From BMS3ABIN04 sp964553325 (GTDB lineage: Bacteria; Bacteroidota; Ignavibacteria; Ignavibacteriales; Melioribacteraceae), in contig CAZKKI010000079.1 of the NCBI GenBank assembly GCA_964553325.1, forward strand, positions 1-64,000: DNA of 64,000 nucleotides. The letters are read 5' to 3'. Below the pieces are notes generated by a model. It was not told the origin of the DNA. It was given only the letters and a program-made list of their open reading frames with translations, and ran no database searches. A program made the position numbers and the translations under genes. Below are positions 16,490 through 24,093 of this stretch, one piece after another; position 1 is the stretch's first letter; each line of letters starts with the position of its first letter.

Positions 16490-18571
16490 TTATTTCAGAA
16501 TTCTTATTGAATTGAAAATGGCAATTAAAGCAACTCCCATATCTCCGAACACGGCTTCCCACATTGTGGCGATTCCGAATGTTCCGAGTACGATAAAAAA
16601 GAGTTTTACGCCGAGCGCAAATATGATGTTTTGCCAAACGATTGTTCTTGTCCGTTTTGCCACATCGAGGGCGGTTACCACTTTCGAAGGGTTGTCGGTC
16701 ATTAATACGATATCGGCCGTTTCAATCGCTGCATCGGAACCGTAAGCTCCCATCGCTATTCCGATATCGGCGCGAGCTAGAACCGGCGCATCGTTTATGC
16801 CGTCGCCTACAAACGCCGTTTTCCCGTTTTGCTGTTCCATAAGTTTTTCTAAGTGGTGTACTTTGTCTTCGGGAAGTAATTCGTAAAAATATCTATCGAT
16901 TTTTAATTTTCCGGCAACCGATTTTGCGGCGGATTTGTTATCGCCCGTTAACATTACGGTTAAAATATTTCTGTTTTTTAGAAGTTGAATTGCTTCGAGC
17001 GCGTCCGGTTTTAATTCGTCCGAAATAATAATATAGCCGGCATAAATATTATTTATCGCAACATGCACAACCGTTCCTTCAACTTCGCAAACAGGATGCT
17101 CGATATTTTCTTTATGAAGCAATTTATCGTTTCCAACAATTATGCGTTTACCGTCCACTTTTGCAATTATACCATGTCCGGAAATTTCCCGCATTTCTTT
17201 TATCAAGGAATGTTCGATTTTCTTTCGAAAGGTTTCTAAAATGGATTTGGCAATCGGATGATTGGAGTTGGCTTCGGCATATGCTGCATATTTCAGAACG
17301 GTGTTTTCGTCGAATCCGTTTTCCGTTGTAATTTCCGTAACTTTAAACTCACCTTTTGTTAAAGTTCCCGTTTTATCGAACACGATAGTTTTGACTTGAG
17401 TTAATGCATCGAGGAAGTTGGATCCTTTTACTAAAATTCCGCGCTTCGATGCTCTGCCGATTCCGCCGAAATATCCCAGCGGAATGCTGATTACCAAAGC
17501 GCACGGACAGGAAATTACCAAAACGACCAAAGCTCTGTATATCCAATCCGAAAACAACGCGCCCTCAATTAGAAGCGGTGGAACCAATGCCAAAAGCAAA
17601 GCGCCGGTAACGATTACCGGCGTATAATATTTTGCAAATGTAGTTATGAATTTTTCCGTCTCAGCTTTTTTAGCGGTTGCATCTTCAACCAACCGGAGGA
17701 TTTTAGAAACCGAAGATTCGCTAAAAGGTTTTAATACTTTTACCGTTAGCATTCCGTTTTGATTAATCGTTCCGGCTAAAACGGTGTCGCCCCGCCCGGC
17801 TTTACGCGGAACGCTTTCGCCCGTTAACGTCGATGTATCTATGAATGAATTTCCTTCTTCTACTATCCCGTCCAAAGGAATTTTTTCTCCCGCTTTGATT
17901 ATTATTTCGTCGTTTATTTTTACTTTTTCCGGCGGTACTTTTACAATTTCACCGTTTAATTTAAGGTTTGCATATTCAGGTTTGATTTCCAATAAAGCTT
18001 TAATGGATTTTCGCGACCGGTTAACCGCAATATCCTGAAAAAGTTCGCCGACAACGTAAAACAGCATAACGGCAACGGCTTCGGGCATTTCATCGATTGC
18101 AAAAGCGCCGATTGTTGCTACGGTCATTAAAAAATGTTCGTCGAATACTTGTCCGCGTAAAATATTTCGAATAGCTTTCGAAACCACATTCCAACCGGAA
18201 ATGAAGTATGCGGTAACAAACACAAAATATTCGGCAATCCTGAAAGGTGTATTGTGTAAATCATCTTCGAAGAAAATGCCGGCGAGTAACAGCACTGTAG
18301 CGGAAACCGCTTTTACTATCGCCTTTTTGTGTTCGGCCAGTTCGTTTGTCGAAACAAGTTTTTTTTCTTCGTCTTCGTCAATCAATTCGACATCGGGTTC
18401 GAGTTCTTTTACGGTTTTCTTTACTTTGTCAAAATCGGATGCATCTACGGTTAAAGTGAGATTGGCAAAATTAACGTTCGCAAATTTCACTTCATCCAAT
18501 TTTAACAGTCCGTTCTCAATTTTGGCGGCACAGTTTGCACAGTCGAGATTTTTTATTTTGTATTGTTTCAT
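16490..18571 (-). CDS. Heavy-metal P-type ATPase (Zn/Cd/Pb class)
   Basis: 693 residues. N-terminal heavy-metal domain with C11/C14 (DCANC), then membrane helices, the actuator motif LTGESVP, the transmembrane metal motif CPC at 355-357, phosphorylation site D399 (DKTGTLT), SNHPIAK, TGDN and the hinge GDGINDAP. The CPC motif with DCANC and length match the ZntA/CadA group, which exports Zn(II), Cd(II) or Pb(II) from the cytoplasm using ATP; Cu(I) pumps usually carry GMxCxxC instead. The start is 2 nt after the stop of the small OB-like gene, so they are co-transcribed. No MerR/ArsR regulator is adjacent. Confidence 0.92.
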   Translation of the reverse strand: MKQYKIKNLDCANCAAKIENGLLKLDEVKFANVNFANLTLTVDASDFDKVKKTVKELEPDVELIDEDEEKKLVSTNELAEHKKAIVKAVSATVLLLAGIFFEDDLHNTPFRIAEYFVFVTAYFISGWNVVSKAIRNILRGQVFDEHFLMTVATIGAFAIDEMPEAVAVMLFYVVGELFQDIAVNRSRKSIKALLEIKPEYANLKLNGEIVKVPPEKVKINDEIIIKAGEKIPLDGIVEEGNSFIDTSTLTGESVPRKAGRGDTVLAGTINQNGMLTVKVLKPFSESSVSKILRLVEDATAKKAETEKFITTFAKYYTPVIVTGALLLALVPPLLIEGALFSDWIYRALVVLVISCPCALVISIPLGYFGGIGRASKRGILVKGSNFLDALTQVKTIVFDKTGTLTKGEFKVTEITTENGFDENTVLKYAAYAEANSNHPIAKSILETFRKKIEHSLIKEMREISGHGIIAKVDGKRIIVGNDKLLHKENIEHPVCEVEGTVVHVAINNIYAGYIIISDELKPDALEAIQLLKNRNILTVMLTGDNKSAAKSVAGKLKIDRYFYELLPEDKVHHLEKLMEQQNGKTAFVGDGINDAPVLARADIGIAMGAYGSDAAIETADIVLMTDNPSKVVTALDVAKRTRTIVWQNIIFALGVKLFFIVLGTFGIATMWEAVFGDMGVALIAIFNSIRILK

Positions 18572-18573
18572 AA

Positions 18574-18921
18574 TTACTTAATTATTGTAACTCTGGCAGC
18601 GGTAAAGCTATCATCGTGCATATGTCCGAGTAGTTCCACGATTTCCGCATCTAAAATTTTATCGTCTTCGGGTTCGTGTAAAACTACCTTAACTACAACA
18701 TTGTTTTTATCTCTGGCATAAAAACCGAAAATTTTCCCCGATGAGTCTCTGTCTATTGGTTTTTCCTTAACAATCATCACGTTTATTTCTTGATTTATTT
18801 CGCTACCCGGACTGAAATTGCTGAAAGAACCGAGTTCCTCTGTCGGAGCAAAATAGAAGAAATAAATCATTCCGACAACAATTAACACAAATCCGGGTAA
18901 AATTAAGTTCGATACTTTCAT
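18574..18921 (-). CDS. Membrane-anchored OB-fold-like protein, unknown
   Basis: 115 residues: one N-terminal helix (LILPGFVLIVVGMIYFFYF), then a beta-rich domain with the strand pattern INVMIVK, GFYARD, VVVKVVLHEP, EIVELLGHMHDD, AARVTII. The order resembles OB folds such as CcmE (heme chaperone), but the CcmE heme-binding His context is not clear. The HMHDD patch could bind metal (inference). It lies directly before the metal P-ATPase and after the arsenate reductase gene, so a metal-handling role is suggested by context only. Confidence 0.55.
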   Translation of the reverse strand: MKVSNLILPGFVLIVVGMIYFFYFAPTEELGSFSNFSPGSEINQEINVMIVKEKPIDRDSSGKIFGFYARDKNNVVVKVVLHEPEDDKILDAEIVELLGHMHDDSFTAARVTIIK

Positions 18922-18981
18922 AAATAATCCTTTCTTTTGGGAATAAAATTAAATTACGGTTGACAACTTGAATTTATTTGA

Positions 18982-18989
18982 CAAATATA
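18982..18989 (-). promoter_or_regulatory. Possible -7 element upstream of metal genes
   Basis: TATATTTG on the minus strand, a perfect TAnnTTTG, about 60 nt before the OB-like gene. No TTG/TTTG is found at the expected upstream distance, so only half of the promoter is supported. Confidence 0.3.
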
Positions 18990-19030
18990 AATAAAATTTT
19001 ATTCGGGGTGCGATTTACTTGTGTGTAAGG

Positions 19031-19453
19031 TTAAAAATTATTTTTTATTTGAAGATAAAATTTGTGAAAGTCCCTTTTTATTTCATCTCTGATTCTTCGG
19101 AATTCGGTAAGTATTTCTTCATCCGTTCCGGTTGCTTCGGCGGGGTCTTCAAAACCGATGTGCAATTGTTTTTTAACATCTCCGTTAAATACGGGGCAAG
19201 TTTCTTTTGCATTGTCGCATACTGTAATTACATAATCGAAAGATTGATTTAAAAACATTTCGACGTTTTTGGGATAACCTTTGCTAATGTCTATCCCGAT
19301 TTCTTGCATTACTTGTACAGCTTTCGGATGAATATTTTCCGAAGGATTTGTTCCGGCGGAAAATACTTCCAAAGCCGGATCGAAAAATTTCAGAAACCCT
19401 TCGGCCATTTGACTTCTGCAGCTATTGCCGGTGCAGAGTATTAAAATTTTCAT
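19031..19453 (-). CDS. arsC: Arsenate reductase, thioredoxin-coupled (LMW phosphatase fold)
   Basis: 140 residues. The P-loop CTGNSCR has Cys7, Cys12 and Arg13; two further cysteines, C79 and C86, are seven apart (CDNAKETC). This pattern matches the thioredoxin-type ArsC, where the cysteines pass the disulfide to thioredoxin as As(V) is reduced to As(III). An LMW tyrosine phosphatase is less likely because those lack the C-x6-C pair. No arsenite pump or ArsR is in the window. Upstream of the P-ATPase group with about 109 nt between. Confidence 0.9.
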   Translation of the reverse strand: MKILILCTGNSCRSQMAEGFLKFFDPALEVFSAGTNPSENIHPKAVQVMQEIGIDISKGYPKNVEMFLNQSFDYVITVCDNAKETCPVFNGDVKKQLHIGFEDPAEATGTDEEILTEFRRIRDEIKRDFHKFYLQIKNNF

Positions 19454-19557
19454 AACTCATAGTTTTGTTTTTAGGAGATAGAATTTACGAAAAATATTTT
19501 TGAATCGGATAAGAAATTGTAATTCTTTAGGATATTAATTTACACATTCGGAAAATT

Positions 19558-19573
19558 CCAACTGAGCTACGCC
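19558..19573 (-). repeat. Stray 16-nt copy of the tRNA-Thr D-arm region
   Basis: The minus strand here reads GGCGTAGCTCAGTTGG, identical to the 5' part of the intact tRNA (19765-19780) and of the defective copy (19828-19843). The sequence on both sides is unrelated. It lies about 140 nt beyond the tRNA 3' end. Confidence 0.7.
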
Positions 19574-19665
19574 GTTGATGAGAACCAAAAGCAATGAAGT
19601 AGAATACGAATGTCAAATAAGGTTTATAATAAATTTTAACAATGCTGAAAATTCGGAAAGCAGCA

Positions 19666-19703
19666 GAAAAACAAAAAAGGGAAAACCGGAATGATTTTCC
19701 CTT
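19666..19703 (-). terminator. Intrinsic terminator after tRNA-Thr
   Basis: On the minus strand a 9-bp perfect stem (AAGGGAAAA with TTTTCCCTT, 9-nt loop) is followed by a T-rich tract (TTTTGTTTTT), starting about 8 nt after the tRNA 3' end. Confidence 0.8.
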
Positions 19704-19710
19704 GGGTTTG

Positions 19711-19783
19711 AGCTGGCGGACGGACTCGAACCGCCGACCGGCTGATTACAAATCAGCTGCTCTACCAACTGAGCTACGCCAGC
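19711..19783 (-). tRNA. tRNA-Thr (anticodon TGT)
   Basis: Cloverleaf read on the minus strand: acceptor GCTGGCG with CGCCAGC, D-arm with AGCTCAGTTGGTAGAGC, anticodon stem GCTGA/TCAGC with loop TTTGTAA (anticodon TGT), T-arm GGTTCGAGTCC. 73 nt; CCA is not encoded. A promoter, a defective tandem copy and a terminator flank it. Confidence 0.95.
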
Positions 19784-19793
19784 AAAATTTGAA

Positions 19794-19846
19794 GACCGGC
19801 TGATTATCCGGCAGCTGCCGGACTCTACCAACTGAGCTACGCCAGC
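19794..19846 (-). pseudogene. Defective tRNA-Thr copy with a palindrome replacing the anticodon arm
   Basis: A 26-nt stretch covering the 5' acceptor strand and D-arm (19823-19848) is identical to the intact tRNA (19760-19785). A further 13 nt (19794-19806) matches the 3' anticodon-stem side (19736-19748). Between them the intact gene has an 11-nt anticodon segment, but this copy has TCCGGCAGCTGCCGGA, a perfect 16-nt palindrome. The T-arm and 3' acceptor strand are missing. It cannot be a working tRNA. It lies between the promoter and the intact tRNA and is probably transcribed with it. Confidence 0.8.
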
Positions 19847-19884
19847 AATTTCAACTTTTCAATAAAGTTCATTTTTTGAGTCAT

Positions 19885-19915
19885 CAAATCTAATATTTTT
19901 TACTTTACGATGCAA
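19885..19915 (-). promoter_or_regulatory. Bacteroidota-type promoter of the tRNA-Thr unit
   Basis: On the minus strand: TTG (19913-19915), 20-nt spacer, TAGATTTG (19885-19892), a full match to TAnnTTTG. Predicted start near 19878, about 30 nt before the defective tRNA copy. Confidence 0.6.
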
Positions 19916-19970
19916 TAGTATATTCTTACATTTCCAAGTGGATTTTGTCTTTTTGTCGGATTAACAAAGA

Positions 19971-20774
19971 ATGGTTAAAATTAGCGATTTACCTACTGTT
20001 TCGAAAAACAAGTTGAAGAAAATTTCTTTTCTCAAAACAAAAAAGGGAAGAAGGGAGGAAGGGAAATTTATTGCGGAAGGTTTACGTCTGGTTAAAGAAG
20101 GTTTGGAAAGCAATTACAAATGTGAAACAATTTTAGTTACGAAGGAATTTGTAAATAAACAGCCCGAGTTCACCGATGTAATCGAAATTCTTACGGAAAA
20201 AGTATCGTTAATTGAGGAAAAAGATTTCGGGAAAATTACGGATACGAAAAACCCTCAAGGTATTGCTGCAATATTTCATATTAGGGAAAACATCGGGGAA
20301 ATTAAATTAAAAGACAAATTAATAATCGCTTTGGAAAATATTACCGATCCGGGAAATTTGGGAACAATATTGCGAAACTGCGCTTGGTTCGGAATTGACG
20401 AAGTATTAATTAGCAATAATTCGGCGGATGTTTACAATCCGAAAGTCTTGCGTGCAAGTATGGGAGCGATTTTTCATCTTAATATTTTCAGATCGAAGAA
20501 GTTTTACGATGTATTGGAACACTCTAAAAATAAGGGTTACAAATTGTTTTATGCAGATTTGATTGGTGAAAATATTTTTGACTTTACGCCGCCGGAGAAA
20601 ATGATTATTGCATTTTCGAACGAAGCATTCGGACCTTCGACGGAATTAAAAGCAATTTCCGAGAATTCCCTTACAATTCCTAAGGCCGGTAGAATCGAAT
20701 CTCTAAACGTGGCTTCGGCATCGGCGGTAATAATGGCGGAACTGATTAACCGGAATGTTGCGAAAAACCGATAA
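19971..20774 (+). CDS. SpoU/TrmH-family RNA 2'-O-methyltransferase
   Basis: 267 residues. The C-terminal half carries the three SpoU motifs: DPGNLGTILRNCAWFG (motif 1), IIAFSNEAFGPS (motif 2) and IPKAGRIESLNVASASAV (motif 3), which form the knotted SAM-binding site. The N-terminal ~100 residues form a substrate-binding domain (GKFIAEGLRLVKEGL) like that of RlmB or TsnR. The target nucleotide in rRNA or tRNA cannot be told from sequence. The 3' end overlaps the convergent DinB-like gene by 29 nt. A second family member lies at 51474-52010. Confidence 0.9.
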   Translation: MVKISDLPTVSKNKLKKISFLKTKKGRREEGKFIAEGLRLVKEGLESNYKCETILVTKEFVNKQPEFTDVIEILTEKVSLIEEKDFGKITDTKNPQGIAAIFHIRENIGEIKLKDKLIIALENITDPGNLGTILRNCAWFGIDEVLISNNSADVYNPKVLRASMGAIFHLNIFRSKKFYDVLEHSKNKGYKLFYADLIGENIFDFTPPEKMIIAFSNEAFGPSTELKAISENSLTIPKAGRIESLNVASASAVIMAELINRNVAKNR

Positions 20775-21207
20775 AGTCAATTGATGGAGGTTCAAGCCCG
20801 CTTTCCTTTAATATTAAATTAATTTGTCCGCGATGATATTCCGAATGAGATAATACGTGCATAATTATTTCATAAAGCGGTTGTTCGAACTTCTCGCCGT
20901 TCGAATTTAAATATTGTATGTTTTCTTCTAATTCCGCTTCGTTTTTTGTCGACAAAAATTCCGTCCAAGCGGTATGACCTTTGGAGTTTAGAATTTTACA
21001 TTCTTGAATCGAATAATTGTCCCAAACATTAAAAAGATATTCTTCCTTTTGCAAAATACGTTCGAGCCACATATCTTGTACGGACAATAAATGACTAATC
21101 AATGAAAGAGCTTTTTGAGGCGGGGTTTCCGGACCGGCTAAAACATCAATTATTTTTTCGTTCGCCCAAAAATTATAATTAAAAAATCGGAACAGATATT
21201 CTTTCAT
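20746..21207 (-). CDS. DinB-like four-helix metal-binding protein
   Basis: 153 residues. The opening FFNYNFWANEKI, the internal HLLSVQDMWLERI and the C-terminal HVLSHSEYHRGQINLIL match the DinB/YfiT helical bundle; the His residues of HLLS and HSEYHR are the expected metal ligands. Family members include thiol-dependent enzymes and stress proteins; the substrate here is unknown. Its start lies 7 nt after the GH13 stop, so it is probably last in a transcript with the amylase and the barrel gene. The 3' ends of this gene and the methyltransferase overlap head-on by 29 nt. Confidence 0.82.
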   Translation of the reverse strand: MKEYLFRFFNYNFWANEKIIDVLAGPETPPQKALSLISHLLSVQDMWLERILQKEEYLFNVWDNYSIQECKILNSKGHTAWTEFLSTKNEAELEENIQYLNSNGEKFEQPLYEIIMHVLSHSEYHRGQINLILKESGLEPPSIDFIGFSQHSG

Positions 21208-21214
21208 CGGTAAA

Positions 21215-24025
21215 TTATTTCAATAAAATCATTTTTTTTACTTGCGTAAAATTTCCGGCGTTTAACTTGTAAAAGTAAACTCCGCTCGGAAGCCCATCGG
21301 GACGCCAATTAATTTTGTAAACACCGGGAGTTTGATTTTCGTTAACTAAAGTTGCCACTTTCCGGCCAAGAACATCATAAACATTTAATTGCACGTGTAA
21401 AATATTTTCGGTACCTACGTTTGGAATCGAATAATTTATTACGGTTGCCGGATTAAAAGGATTCGGGTAATTTTGATATAAACGGAAATTATCCGGAGTT
21501 TCATAACCGGATGTTACGATATTACTTAAAATATCTTTTTCGGGAGTTGGTAATTTTACCGTAGTGTAAATATGAAATTCTCCTGGTGCCAAACTTATGC
21601 CGGCTAAGGAATCCGTAACGTTTAACGAATCACCCGAGAAGTAATCGTACCAAACTCCAGTTTGTTGAAAATATGGAACAATGATTTTGGGAATAACATC
21701 AAAGTTGCCGATAATTGTAACGTTCATCGAAGTGTCGTTAATGTGGATTGTTTTCAAGGCGCCGGCAGCATTTATGGAAAAATCTGAAGTGTTAAATGCG
21801 GAGTAATTTTTCTTCAAGAAAATCAGTGCTTTGAAGGTTTTGTATAAATTTACTCTTGCAATGTTATTAAGATAATCCCATCTGAAAGGTTTTAAGCAAA
21901 GTCTGCAATTATTCGGATAGTTAATCGAATAATCATAACCGAGCTCACCGAATTGCCAAATCATTTTTGGTCCGGGTACCGTAAAGAAGAATGCACCGGC
22001 AAGTTTTATTCTGTTCAACGCAATGTTTAAATCTTTAATGTTATAATTGCTTGTCGAATTGCCGTATTGTAAATTTTTATACATCAATCTTTCTTCATCG
22101 TGACTTTCCATATAGCCAATCAAATTCGGGTTATTCCAACCTCGCTTTCTGTAGGAAACGGAGCTGAAGTCGGATTTACCGTTTGTGTTATACCCCATCG
22201 TAGCTTCGTTATAATTATAATTCAAATTTCCCCAAAGCATCATACCGTAATCCGATAAAACCTTTTCCTCGGAATTTTCAGCGAAGTGCTCCAAAATTAC
22301 GTAGGCGGTTGAATCGGTTTCCCAAAGTTTGTCCGCCATTCTTTTAAGCAAATCGATTCGCGATTGATCGTACTGGCTCCACGCATTAACATCGTTGCCG
22401 GTATATTTTTGAGTAAAGCCTTTTGATAAATCGTATCTGAATCCGTCCACCTTATATTCGGTAAGCCAAAATTTGTTAATACGGTCAACTAACTTTTGGG
22501 TCTGTTTACTTTCGTGATTGAAATCGTACCCTACACTGAACGGATGACGGGCAGTAACGTTATACCACGGATTTTCGTTTGTCGGCGGTCCGTAATTTCC
22601 CGAAGCATACAGTCGAACAAACGGCGATTGCCCGAATGAATGATTTAACACCATATCGAGAATAACGGCTATTCCGCGTTTGTGACATTCGTCTATCAAT
22701 TTTTTTAGATCGTCTGCCGGACCGTAATATTTATCGACCGCAAAGTAGAAAGACGGATTGTAACCCCAACTTTCGTTTCCTTCGAATTCGGTTACGGGCA
22801 TTAGCTCGATGGCGTTTATTCCCAAACTGTCGAGATAATCGAGAGTATCGATTAAAGTATTAAAAGTATGATTTTGAAGGAAATTTGCCAACCATAATTC
22901 ATAGATTAACAGTTTTGATTTTTCCGGTCGATTGAAATTTTCAATTTCCCAAGCATATTCCTCTTTCGCTGTTTGTAAAATCGAAACTATTTCCGTTGTT
23001 TTTCCTTCCGGGTAAGATTTTAGATTAGGATATATATCGTTCGTAATATATTTATCGTTCCACGGATCAAGGATTTTTTCCGTATATGGATCGGCAATCC
23101 TTATCTTTCCGTCGACAAAATATTGAAACGCGTATTCTTGTTGCGGAACCAACCCGGAAATTGTTAACCAATAAGTGGAATCGTTCGGGGTTCTTTTCAT
23201 ATAATAATTCGTATCTATTTGCCAATCGTTGAAATCGCCGATAACATAAACGAATTGTTTGTTGGGTGCAAAAAGACTTAACGTAACCGTTGTATTGTCA
23301 ATATAATTTATTCCTTCAATCACGCCTTCGGGTAATCCGGCTTGTTGAACGGGAGGATTAACAACGTAATCGAACGAATCCCTCGCAGTGATTTGTTCTT
23401 CAGTAAAAGCCAGCACTTTAACCGTCGATTTACCGTAACTGTACGTAACTAAATCGTAGAACAATGTATCATTTGTGATTGAATAAATTATTGAATCGTT
23501 AATCAGAAGTTTTAACGAATCAACCGTTGAAGGCGCTACCGCTAAAATTTTAATTGTGTCGTTCAAATTCGTGAAAACAAGTTTATCTTCGGGTGAAACT
23601 ATTTTCAATCCGCTTCCGAGTTCGAGAAAAATATCTTCGGTTTGTTTCGTAGCATCGGCACTGCGAAAAACAAAGTTAAGCGAAGTTATGTGTTCGTTCG
23701 GATTCGTTACGTTATAAAATTCGCGCGGATAACCTATAACCAATTTGTAGAGATTATCGGCAATACGTGTAAGGGAAGGTTGAACAGCGTTGTCTCCCCA
23801 GTTTCCAATTACATATTGCCACTCTCCGAAGTTGGTATTTACACCGGTATGCGTATAAACCGTACCGGTGTAACCTACAAGTTCAGTCCTTTGAGCCTTT
23901 GTTGCGTCGAAAAAAATTATAATCGAGTCGTTCTCGGATGGGAACGACGGCGTTGAAGTTATTACTTGTCCGAATACTATCGCGGGAAATAACAACAGTA
24001 TATATATTTTTGAAATCAAGTTCAT
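21215..24025 (-). CDS. T9SS-secreted GH13 alpha-amylase-type glycosidase
   Basis: 936 residues from the ATG at 24025, where the signal peptide (LISKIYILLLFPAIVFGQ) begins; 8 extra residues upstream look spurious. N-terminal beta domains: a SusE-like strand set and a CBM48-like module (residues ~240-330, VYVIGDFNDWQ). The GH13 catalytic barrel carries the four conserved regions: DMVLNH from D457, GFRYD with nucleophile D532, the acid/base E579 in ILEH, and SHDEE with D643. A T9SS sorting domain (QNYPNPFNP, ending KKMILLK) closes the protein. It should act on alpha-glucans outside the cell. Directly downstream of a TonB-receptor-like gene. Confidence 0.92.
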   Translation of the reverse strand: MNLISKIYILLLFPAIVFGQVITSTPSFPSENDSIIIFFDATKAQRTELVGYTGTVYTHTGVNTNFGEWQYVIGNWGDNAVQPSLTRIADNLYKLVIGYPREFYNVTNPNEHITSLNFVFRSADATKQTEDIFLELGSGLKIVSPEDKLVFTNLNDTIKILAVAPSTVDSLKLLINDSIIYSITNDTLFYDLVTYSYGKSTVKVLAFTEEQITARDSFDYVVNPPVQQAGLPEGVIEGINYIDNTTVTLSLFAPNKQFVYVIGDFNDWQIDTNYYMKRTPNDSTYWLTISGLVPQQEYAFQYFVDGKIRIADPYTEKILDPWNDKYITNDIYPNLKSYPEGKTTEIVSILQTAKEEYAWEIENFNRPEKSKLLIYELWLANFLQNHTFNTLIDTLDYLDSLGINAIELMPVTEFEGNESWGYNPSFYFAVDKYYGPADDLKKLIDECHKRGIAVILDMVLNHSFGQSPFVRLYASGNYGPPTNENPWYNVTARHPFSVGYDFNHESKQTQKLVDRINKFWLTEYKVDGFRYDLSKGFTQKYTGNDVNAWSQYDQSRIDLLKRMADKLWETDSTAYVILEHFAENSEEKVLSDYGMMLWGNLNYNYNEATMGYNTNGKSDFSSVSYRKRGWNNPNLIGYMESHDEERLMYKNLQYGNSTSNYNIKDLNIALNRIKLAGAFFFTVPGPKMIWQFGELGYDYSINYPNNCRLCLKPFRWDYLNNIARVNLYKTFKALIFLKKNYSAFNTSDFSINAAGALKTIHINDTSMNVTIIGNFDVIPKIIVPYFQQTGVWYDYFSGDSLNVTDSLAGISLAPGEFHIYTTVKLPTPEKDILSNIVTSGYETPDNFRLYQNYPNPFNPATVINYSIPNVGTENILHVQLNVYDVLGRKVATLVNENQTPGVYKINWRPDGLPSGVYFYKLNAGNFTQVKKMILLK

Positions 24026-24093
24026 AATTAATCCGCTTTTTGAACTCAAGTTATTACTAACCGATTAGAAAAACAACGGTAAAATTAATTATG

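Noticed and set aside
19613..19831. Minus-strand open frame across the tRNA
   Set aside because: It is the translation of the tRNA-Thr and its defective copy (typical VAQLVEQL-like tRNA artefact); not a protein.
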